NCBI RefSeq assembly: GCF_900640115.1
Contig: NZ_CAAAIW010000010.1
Coordinates: 1-64,000 of the forward strand
Origin: Legionella yabuuchiae
GTDB taxonomy: Bacteria > Pseudomonadota > Gammaproteobacteria > Legionellales > Legionellaceae
DNA: 64,000 nucleotides
Direction of reading: 5' to 3'
Shown here: positions 26,318 to 37,300 of the stretch, piece after piece
Numbering within the stretch: the stretch's first letter is position 1
Layout of the letters: each line of letters starts with the position of its first letter
Notes under the pieces: model-generated
What the model was told of the DNA's origin: nothing
Databases searched by the model: none
The model's input: the letters and a program-made list of their open reading frames with translations, nothing else
Made by a program: the position numbers and the translations under genes

Positions 26318-28261
26318 ATGAGCCATTACCCAATAGAAAATCATTTAAGAGAACCAACAGAAGCATGGTCAGCTTTAACTTGCTTAACTCTCGCGCTACT
26401 GGCTTACAACCAACCACACATTTTCCTGCTCACTGAAAAAATGACAACCTATGCAGTCATTACCCTTTTGATTCCAGGACTATACCGAACCTGGCAAGCC
26501 ATCAAAGTCAAACGCTATCACCGACGCTTACTCGCCATGCCCACTTATGCCCTATCAACCACAGAAATTCCACTATCAAAAAACTGGCTATTCATCGGTA
26601 AAGGATTTCGCTGGAAACCCAGCCATACTCAAAAGCTGCACCAAATTAAACAAGTCAAAAATGAACATTTCATGCAACGAGGCAAGCTATATCAAAACGC
26701 CAGACGCTTTTGCCAAAACCACGAACAAACCAGGTTGGCAAAATGGCTAAATAGCCGATCAAGACTCAATCCATTCTGCCCTGATCCGCCCGTGGGTGGT
26801 AGCCCTTTTCTGCATGGCGTTGGTGAAGAAGACAAACCGGTGTACATCCCACAAGATGTCAGAAATGGCCATACCTTCGTAGTCGGCACCACAAGGGTTG
26901 GTAAAACAAGACTTGCAAGCATCCTAATCAACCAGGACATCCGCAATGGTGATGCTGTGATTGTGGTGGATCCAAAAGGCGATCAAGACCTGGTCAGAGA
27001 CATGAAAGCAGCCGCCAAAGTCACCGGTAGAAGCGAGGACTTCCATATCGTCCACCTAGGCTTCCCCGAACAATCCGCCCATTACAACCCACTGAAAAAT
27101 TACCACCAAGTCAGCGAGGTCGCTACTAGAATTACCGACGCAATCGCCGCTGAAGGAGAAGGCAAACAATTCGCAGCCTTCGCCTGGAAGTACGTCAACA
27201 TTGTTGCCATTTGCCTTGAAGAAATGAAGCAGGAAATCAACTACCAATCCATAGCATTCTACATCAGCCGCCTGGATCAATTGCTTATGACCTACGCCGA
27301 TACCATCCTGCCTTCCCATTACTCCGATTACCACCAGCATATTGAACAAATTATCGAAGAGCATGACAGTAAAATTGGCAAAAACAATAAAACAAAATCC
27401 CCGATGGAACGCCATCAAGCCGTTATCCAATACGTCAAAGACCATATCAATAAAACGATTAAAACCGGCAACACGGAAAGCCTTCATGACCAAATCCTGA
27501 TTGACCTATTTGATGCCGCTGTCATGGACAAAAATTACTACGATAAAATTACTGCCAGTGTTGGTCCAGTGTTATCAGAAATTAATAAAAGCAACGCATC
27601 AAAAATCCTGTCATCTAAATCAAAACCAGAAAACATCGAGCTTATGGACATCATTAAAAACAAAAAAATCCTCTACATTGGTCTTGATAGCCTAACCAAC
27701 CCCAACATTGCTCAAGCAGTCGGCAAAGCCTTTTTATCTGATCTCGTCTCAACTGCTGGGAAAATCTATAAAGAAGAAAATGCCCATTACACATTAAATC
27801 TGCACTGTGATGAGTTATCAGAGATTATCCAGGATTCTTTCGTTAAAATTCTTAATAAAGCCGGAGGTGCTGGCTTTCAAGTTACTGCTTATGCCCAAAC
27901 CATTCAGGATATGGAAGTAGCCCTTGGATCACGACCCAAAGCTGAAGTTTCGGAAGGAAATTTTAATACATTGATCATGCTTCGGGTGAAAAACGAGGAA
28001 ACAGCAAACTTGCTAGTCAAAGTCCTACCGCAGGTTGGCGTGATTGGTCATACCCAGGTTTCAATGGTTAATGATACCCCGCATGGGAATGATGGAGTTT
28101 ATTTTAATACGACTAATGAGGATCGGGTACAGATTTCTTATGTGCCAATGATCGGGGTTGAAGATATTGTTTCTTTGCCTAAAGGACAGGCTTTTGTTTT
28201 GGTAAGTGGTGGGAAAGTTTATAAAACTAGGCTGCCTATGCCATCAACCACGGTTTGTTAA
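26318..28261 (+). CDS. traD: TraD-type coupling protein (T4CP, SXT TraD family)
   Basis: This 647-residue hexameric coupling ATPase links the relaxosome to the secretion channel. The N terminus carries two membrane segments (about residues 17-35 and 42-60). Walker A is GTTRVGKTRLAS (about 190), then IVVDPKGDQDLV. The region LHCDELSEI has the Walker B role, and AYAQTIQDMEVALGS follows as the sensor-type motif. A helical all-alpha domain lies between. In related islands this gene sits in the first third of the locus; here it closes the locus, directly before the oppositely oriented NRPS. Confidence 0.87.
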   Translation: MSHYPIENHLREPTEAWSALTCLTLALLAYNQPHIFLLTEKMTTYAVITLLIPGLYRTWQAIKVKRYHRRLLAMPTYALSTTEIPLSKNWLFIGKGFRWKPSHTQKLHQIKQVKNEHFMQRGKLYQNARRFCQNHEQTRLAKWLNSRSRLNPFCPDPPVGGSPFLHGVGEEDKPVYIPQDVRNGHTFVVGTTRVGKTRLASILINQDIRNGDAVIVVDPKGDQDLVRDMKAAAKVTGRSEDFHIVHLGFPEQSAHYNPLKNYHQVSEVATRITDAIAAEGEGKQFAAFAWKYVNIVAICLEEMKQEINYQSIAFYISRLDQLLMTYADTILPSHYSDYHQHIEQIIEEHDSKIGKNNKTKSPMERHQAVIQYVKDHINKTIKTGNTESLHDQILIDLFDAAVMDKNYYDKITASVGPVLSEINKSNASKILSSKSKPENIELMDIIKNKKILYIGLDSLTNPNIAQAVGKAFLSDLVSTAGKIYKEENAHYTLNLHCDELSEIIQDSFVKILNKAGGAGFQVTAYAQTIQDMEVALGSRPKAEVSEGNFNTLIMLRVKNEETANLLVKVLPQVGVIGHTQVSMVNDTPHGNDGVYFNTTNEDRVQISYVPMIGVEDIVSLPKGQAFVLVSGGKVYKTRLPMPSTTVC

Positions 28262-28328
28262 TAACCTACCCTTTAGGAGCATTTTTGCTTAAAACAACTT
28301 CAATATCTGTTTTTTTCAAAGATCTTTA

Positions 28329-31300
28329 TCAAGCAATAACCTCTTCTACTTGCAATAATTGGCATTTTAAATAGGTTAAAAGTTGATTTGAAACCATTAT
28401 AGACCAGTGGTCAGCCTCAAAATTCATGGTGCTTATATAATCGCAGTTGAGTATATCATGCCATTGAGTCTTTCCATTTTTCGTTTGGTCTGCATTGATA
28501 ATGTGGAACTTATCAGCGCAATACGTAGGAGTGTGGTATTGGGAAAAGGATAAGAGGTTTTTGATATTGTGTAAGGCAACGTTTACTCTTCTCTTGATTT
28601 TATTAAATTCTTTTTCAGTAGAAGGATAGCCAAATAACTGATGTGCATAATGAAAAAGCTCATCTTCTGTCAGATTATTTATTTCACCTTCACTTCTATA
28701 AGTATTCTTATAAAATAGAATCAGCGTTTTTAAATCATCAGATAAGTCACTGTTATTTAACTTAAAATGTAAGCTTTTGAGGTTTCTATCAGCCACTGAC
28801 GATCCGTCAATTAAAAAGGCGTTTTTGCAGCGAGCGTTTTTTTGTAGGGCGGAAATTAGTTCCAATGCCACCGCTACACCATAAGACCAACCTATAATAT
28901 GATATTTTTCAGCACCATTATTTTTTAACACGTTTTTCATTTCTGTTGAATAAACCGTTATCATTTGTTGATAGCTTTCAAAACATTTTTGATTTGAATG
29001 GAGGCCTCTTGCTTGAATTCCATAGACATTATAATCTTTTTCGAGCTGTTTGATGATTTGATAATAACTTAATATATTCCCCCCTACTCCATGAACCAAA
29101 AAAATACATTCTTTGTTGATGCACTCATTGGCGGAGAGCAAAATCAGACAAGAACTATCAGGTTTCGCTTCTAATAAACTATGTTTAATTATTTGGGAAA
29201 TGGTTTTATACCGAAATAAATCAGCCACCTTTACATCGCACTTAAGCTCATTGCTCATAAGGTAACTTACCTGCATCGCGGAAAGAGAGGTGCCTCCTAT
29301 TTTAAAAAAGTCATCGGTAACACCTGTATTCTTAATTTTTAAAACATCATTCCAAATAGCTGCAAGACGCTTCTCAAGATCGGTTGAAGGAGGCTGGTCA
29401 ACTTCTTTATCCATGAAAAAAGCTTCAGGTAAATTAGTTTTGTCCAATTTACCGTTAGCTGTCAATGGGAAGACGGGTAAGTGGATTAATACATCAGGTA
29501 CCATATAATCTGGCAATTGCTCATGAAGCTGGGTTAATATATGGGCTGTAGTAATAGATTTATTGATTTCAAGTACAACATAGCCTACTAGGAATTGGCT
29601 TGACACAGTTGTTTTGACAACCGCACAAGCCTGTTTTATTCCATCAATAGAACTAAGTGCCTGCTCGACTTCAGATAATTCGATTCGATGCCCTCGGATT
29701 TTTACCTGGGAATCATTTCGACCAATATACTGCAGATTACCATCAGGTAACCATCGAACTAGATCGCCAGTTTTATAACGTCGCATATATCCTTTTTCAA
29801 TATCTTCTGGAGTTGCCAGGGAGTTAACAGCAAATTTTTCTGTACTTAATTCAGGATTATTCAAGTAGCCACGAGCTAAACCTGCTCCCGCAATATGCAG
29901 TTCACCTACGATACCGATAGGAAGCGGATTACCCTGTTTATCTAGCACATAAACCTTATAATTATTATAAGGTTTTCCTATAGAGTGGGAGTTATTTTTA
30001 CATAAATAATTAGTGGCTCCTACTGTAGCCTCGGTAGGACCATATTCATCGTATATATTGTCAATATAGTTTTTGATGTAATCTATTTGTTTTACATCAC
30101 TTTGTTCACCACCTATAAAACAGGCATGTATTTTATGAGTAAGTAGTTCAAGTGGAAGATGATTTAAAAAAGAGGGAGTGGCTTTTAAAAAATCGATTTT
30201 GTGTTTATTTAAATGATTTATATAGCGCTTAAATTCAGTGAGATGACCATCATAAATACAAATTTTTTTCCCGCAAATTAAAGGAAGCAAAGTTGTAGTC
30301 ACTGATAAGTCAAAAGAAAGATTACTGGAGTAATCCATATTTTTAACATAGTGTAACAAGGGCTCCACATTCTTTAAATAGTTAAAAACCGAACTATGGC
30401 TAATCATTACCCCCTTGGGTTTCCCAGTTGTACCCGATGTGTAAATGACATAAGCCAAATCCTCCATCGAAGCCTTAATATTCAGATTAGTTGAATTATG
30501 ATACTTATAACACTCAGTATCCAATAGGAGCAGATGAGCATTAAAGCCACCTTGTAATTTTTTAACGAAACTGCTGTGGGTTATTACTAATGGCGTTTGT
30601 GAGTCGTTCAGCATGTAGTTAATTCGTGCGCTAGGATATTCTGGATCGACAGGTAAGTAAGCTGCACCTGTTTTCATGATCGCTAATAGTGTAATAATCA
30701 TTTCCATACCTCTATTCAGGCATAGAGCGATAATGGTATTAGATTTTAGGACGGCTTTCGACCGAAGGTATCTAGCTAATTGATTGGCTTTTTCATTGAG
30801 TTGAAAATAGGTCATTTGATTGTTTTGATGAACAAGGGCGATATGATGCGGGGCTTTTAAAACCTGATCTTCAAACAGTTGCTCAATTCTTTTATAATCT
30901 AGAAAGTCCCTGTCGGTGTTATTCCACTGATAAACAGTCTGATGGTATTCTTCCTTGCTGATAATTAAAATATCTTTAATAAGTTGATGAGGGTTTTCAC
31001 ACATTCTTTCCAGTATATGAACATAGTGAGCAATAATCCGTTCAGCAGTTTCCCTTTTGAATAACGAAGTTAAATAAGTAAATTGTCCTTTAAATTCAGG
31101 ACCGTTATCATTAATTAACAGATCAAAATCGAATTGCGATGCTTTAAGAAATTTGTCGACTTCATAAAAATCAAAATCTTTGTTATCTATGAAGTTTTGC
31201 ACTCTGAACATGATCTGAAATAGTGGGTGTCGGCCTGGATCACGTTCGATATTCAAAATTTCAACTAATTTTTCAAAAGGTAAATCCTGATGCTTCTGTG

Positions 31301-34300
31301 CCTGTAAAACTGTTTGATGGATATCGTGAGCTAACGCTTTAATGCTTCCTTGAGGGGAAACAGTTTGTCTAATGACTAGCGTATTAACAAAAAAACCAAT
31401 AAGATGTTCAATTTGACTGTAGTGGCGATTGGCGACCGGGGTGCCAATTAGAATATCCTCCTGTCCTGTATATTTGTTGAGTAAGATATAAAATCCCGAT
31501 AATAATAAAGTGTATTGAGTAACCTGTACGGTTTTGGCTAAATTCTTTATCTTCTGTGTAATTTGAGAATCGAGGGTAAAGAAAATGCGATTACCCCGAT
31601 AATCTATTTTTTTTGTACGGGTATAATCGCATGGAAAATAGAGTATCTCAGTATTTTTTAGTTTTTTCTGCCAGTATTTTATTTGATTTTTTAAAATATC
31701 ACCTTGAAAATAATCTCTCTGCCAAAGAGCAAAATCTATATACTGAATGGGGAGGCTACTTAAATTTAATGGTGTTTTACCGAGATAATAATGATACAAC
31801 TGAGCTAGTTCATCTATAAATATTGCTGAGGACCAGCCGTCAAATGCAATGTGATGAATGGTTATTGAAAAATAATAATGAACTGCACTACGAAAAATCA
31901 CCACTCGAATAGGTAATTCCTGGCGTAAATCAAAATGCTGATTAATACGTTCTGAAAGCTTATATTCCAATTGCTGTTCGCTAATAGTCTCTTCTAGGAA
32001 AATCAAAGGTAAATTAGTCACTTCTTGATAATATTCTCCTTGAGCATTTTGAAGATAAACAGTGCGGAGAATCTCATGACGAACAAGTATAGTTTGAAGC
32101 GACTTCTTCATTGCATCAACTAAGTCAGAAGCATTTAGTTTAATGCATAAAGGAATATGGTAGGCATTGGTTCCTTGCTCATAGTTTTCTATAAACCATA
32201 ATCGCTCTTGAGCAAAGGATAGCGGAGCTGTTGTTCGCTCAGTGGCATTAATACGTGGAGCATTACCACTACCAGTTAGACGTTCTAACAATGTGGCTAT
32301 AGTTTTATTTTTAAACAGCTCAGTAACCTTAATATGAAGCCCAGTATGGTTATTCAATTTGTTAACCATCTGTATTGCAAGTATCGAATTCCCACCGATT
32401 CTAAAAAAATCATCATTGAGACCGACTCGTTCGATTTGGAGAATTTCCTGCCATATTTGGGCAATATCTTTCTCTAGCTGCGTTTCAGGCGCTATGTATT
32501 TTTTTTCCAAACTGAAGTCAGGTAGAGGCAAGGATTGAAGATCAATTTTTCCATTCGCTGTTAAAGGAAAATGATTTAACTTAAAGTAGGTTTCTGGAAC
32601 CATATAAAATGGAAGCTTAAGTTTTAACTGTTCGCTTATATAGCGATCGAGACTGATAGGCTGCGCCATGCTTTGGGACTCACCCAACATGGCCTTGTTA
32701 ATGCTGCCAAAGGCAAGAGCATAGATGGCTTCATCATAAGGCATTAAGCCAATAGTACAAGAACCTATATTGCGTTCATACCAAAGTTCAGATATTCCTT
32801 GCGCCTCGAATCCTGCCTGAATATAGTGTTCAGGGGTATGTGTTCCCTCAAGGGCCAATATTCCCTCCGCATTAGCTAATAGTTGGCCTTGTTCGGATAT
32901 TTGCATAAAAATGGATTGTTTTTTTAAATCAAAGCTATGGAGGGGGTGATGAAAATATCCTGATTGATTTACAAGCATTACCTTTTTTAGTGCCGGTGCT
33001 CGGTAAGGATTTAACAGATTATCAAAATGAATCGTTAACAGCGAATGATACATATCGTTTTTTTCATTTCTTATTTCAATGTCATAGCCAATATTAAGAT
33101 TCGTGAGAACTTGCTCTAAACAGTAAAGAATGTGTCCCATTTCCAAATAAGCTAACCGGGAAGATTTTTCTTGATACAAAGGCTCTATAGCCGGCAAATA
33201 GAGTTTGAAGTCAATTTTAAAAGAATCCACACTATTGCTGGAGTTAGTGTGTTGCAACTGATATGTCACAGGATTGTAGTAATATTCTCCAGCTTCGACA
33301 CCATGTATTCGTCTAGCAGGGATAGATAGATAGCTCTGGATTGCATAGGTACTCCCTCCCGAAGGATAAATATATTTAGGTGTTATTTTATCCTTTAAAA
33401 TAAGGGCACTTAAAGGCTGAAGTATGCTTGTTAATTGCCCAAGACAAATTGGTTTTCCAAAAGGCCTTTTCCAATTGTTCAAGTGATGTGGTGCGGGTAA
33501 GAATGGTGTAGCATTCTTTTCATGGAGAAAATATCGGTAACTTTTTCTACGACGATATTTCTTTTCACATAATAAGGGGTTTAATGAGTATTTCCAAGCC
33601 AAATCAGTTCTAATATTGTGCTGTTCAAGAATAAAATGCTCTTTATTCTCTTTCTCCTGTGACTTTTTAAATGAAGATGATAATAAATAAGCAATCAGAC
33701 GGTTTTCATGTACCCGAGTTAACGCACCATCAATGCCTTCTAATTGAGTGAGATGATGCGATATTTCCTCAAGTTCTACTCGATATCCATTAAGCTTGAC
33801 TTGAAAATCCTTACGGCCTTGAAAAATTATATAGCCGTCTTGATGCCATTTACCTGAGTCCCCGGTTTTATAAAGTCTTCCCAAATCAGAATGATTAATA
33901 AAGCGTGCTTGACTTTTTTCCTCATCGTTCCAATAGCCAAGTGCAACCCCCATCCCCCCTATATGAATTTCACCGGTTACATCAACAGGACATTGTTCTT
34001 GAAAGCTATTAAGAACATACATTTTCTGATTAGGCATCGCGTAACCATAAGGAATCGATGCCCATTCAGATTGGATGTTCTTTATTTCATACCATATCGA
34101 CCATATAGCACCCTCTGTGGCGCCCCCCAGACTCATTATAGTGGCATTTTTAGTTAGTGATTTAAGCTGGTTTGGTAATTGCAAAGGAATCCAGTCACCG
34201 CTTAATAAAATAGTGGTTAACGGTGTTAATAATTTCCCTCTATCTGTAACGTAAACTGCCAGCAGTTGCATTAATTGAGGAACAGTATTCCATAAAGTAA

Positions 34301-37300
34301 TTTGATAAGTAACGATTAATTCATACCAATGGGAAGGCTCTTTTATTTGTTCCTGATCGGGAAATACCACTGTTCCGGCTGCACCAAGTACACCAAAAAT
34401 GTCATAAACAGATAAATCAAAACCCAAATCGGACAGGGCTAAAATTTTATCAGTTGATTTTATTTGAAAACGATTATTGACAGCAGTAATCGTATTAACA
34501 GCTGCTTGATGAGCAATGGTAACCCCTTTTGGTTTTCCTGTGCTTCCTGATGTGTATATAACATAAGCAACATCGTCGAAATTAATCTTGGGTAACTGAC
34601 TGTTTTTTATTGGCGGGGGTGAGTTAATCAGTGTGCCAATAATTAGCCAGCAGTACTCATCCTCAATTTGTTTCCCCTTAATATAATTTGAAAAAGCCGA
34701 TTGGGATATTAGTATGGTGTTAACAGCGGCTTCTTTTAAAATACTGCTGATTCTTCCTTCAGGCCAATCAATATGCAGTGGTAAATAAGCCATCCCGCTT
34801 CTCATAATTCCCAAGGCCGCAACTACTTGCTGATAGCTTTTTTCACTTAAAATACCAATTAATTTCTGAGATTTATCGGTGATGCGCGAAAGCAGATGAT
34901 GAGTGATATACTCACTAAAAAGATAGATCTCACCGTAAGTATATGTTCCCTGACTATCAATTACTGCGATCTGTTTATAAGCTGTTTTTACATGGGATAG
35001 AAACAGATCAACTAGGGTTTGTTTAATTTCAGGCTGGATGTCACTATTCGCCTTAGTAATAAGGAATTGGTCTTTGGTAGAAAGGGTCAATGGAGGTAGT
35101 GGCTGATCCCATTTCAATTCTGCAAACAGTTCAAGGACAGCACAATAGTCATCATGCATTTCTTCTATTATATGAGGAGCAAACAGTTGCTCGACATAAT
35201 CCCATTCAGCAATAAATCCTTCTTCATTTTCATATGCTTTGTTGTCTAGATAGACTTGAGATGTCTGGCTTATCGAGTAACCATTGCCTATATGTCCATC
35301 TAAAGGTATAGAGTCTGTAGTACCCCCTAGCAAGCTAGTCAATACTACTGGTGATAAAGATTGTTCCTGACTTATTCCCAAATTTTTACGAATTAACCGC
35401 TGAAAATCAATGCCATCAAATAAATTATGCTCAATATCTTCCCATAATTCATTATGGACTTTTTCAATTCCACTATAAATTGTTTCATTCGGACTTCTTT
35501 TGAAATTAAATAATTCCAAAACAGTAAAATCCCCTAAAAGCTCATTAACTTGTTTGTGTAACGGCAACCGGTTGAATAAAGTCAAATTAATACAAAAATG
35601 AGAGTGACCGCTCCATTTTGATAAAATGAGTCCGTAGGCATACAACACGACACAGGTAAGACTTAAATTAAATTGATAAGCCTTGTCCTTAATTAATTGC
35701 CATTTTTTTTGCTGAATAGTTGCTGATTTACGAATGAATTTAGGTTGTATTATCGTCCCTGGAATAGCCGCGAGTGGTATTTTGGCTTCAAAATTATACT
35801 GATCCAATTTATTAAGCCAATAATGTTTGGCTTCTAGATAAAGAGAGCTGGCACGTACTTCATGGTATTTTTGTACATAGTCTTTAAAGTTAATCTCAAG
35901 ATGAGTGGTTTTTAAGGGGGCACTGTTACTGACATTGTAGTGCTGAGCTAATTGATTGAAAAATAACCGGATGCTAATGCCATCGAGAATTAAAACATCA
36001 ATACTTATATGCAGTATTAATTGACCATTAACTTCGCTTAATTCAAAATCAAATAATGGCCAGCAATCACTTTGATATACTTTATGCGATAAACGAGCGC
36101 GAATTTGGGCAAACTCATTTTGGGTAATCTGACCGTGTTGTTTAATTTTATAAAAGGGAACATCAGCAATAACGCTTTGTGACGCATCCTGGAAAACAGT
36201 TCTTAGTGAACTGTGTATATTAATAAGCTGATTCAAAGCCTCTTCAAATCGAGCAACATGAAAATGACTAAAGAATAATTCAGAATAATGATGTGCTGAT
36301 ACATTACTCATTTCAAAGTCAGCCAATCGGCCGTAGAGATAGGCTTGTTGAACATTGGTGAGCTCAAAGGGGAGATGCTCATCAGTAAACCCCTTTGTGA
36401 TTAAAAAATCTTGGTATATAAAATTCCCCGTAGAGTGCTGAATTATGCTCAACAATTGGCTTATTGTTTTGTGTTTATAAATGTCTTTTACACTAACTTG
36501 CACCCCAAGTTCGAGATTGATTTGGCTGACAAGGCAAATCGCAGAGATCGAATTTCCTCCTAATTTAAAAAAGTCGTCTGTCAGACCAATATTATTTATT
36601 TTTAAAATATTCTGCCAAATAGAAACTATCTGAATTTCTAAATCAGTCGATGGCGGCACATATTCGCTATTGGAAATAAACTGAGGATCTGGTAGTGCTT
36701 TCCTATCCAACTTTCCATTAATCGTTAATGGAAAACAGGTCAATCGAATTAATACATCAGGAACCATGTATTCAGGTAGTTTTTTTTGAAGTTGATTGAA
36801 AATAAAGTCATCATTTAATTCACAGTTAGACGCTATAATTAAGTAACCAACTAAATATTGAGTCTCATTTTTATATTTATTTAATACACAGGCTTGTGTT
36901 ACTCCATCGATGGATGTTAAGACATGCTCAATTTCAGCCAACTCAATTCTATATCCACGAATTTTGACTTGGAAGTCATTTCTACCTATGTATTCGACAT
37001 TTCCATCAACCAGCCATCGTACGAGATCACCTGTTTTATATATTTGTGTACGGCCTTGTTTAATATCAGTGTCCGTAGCAAAAGGGTTTAAAATAAATTT
37101 CTCCGCACTATGAACCGGTTGATTAAGATAACCTCGATTCAAATGTGGAGCTGCAATATAAAGCTCTCCAATAACGCCAGGAGGCACAGGTTTTTTATAT
37201 TTATCTAAAATATAAAAAACAATATTATTGATGGGTTTACCAATATGGATTAGATCTGCATTGGCTGGAATGTCGCTATAAGCGCTCACATCGATAGCGA

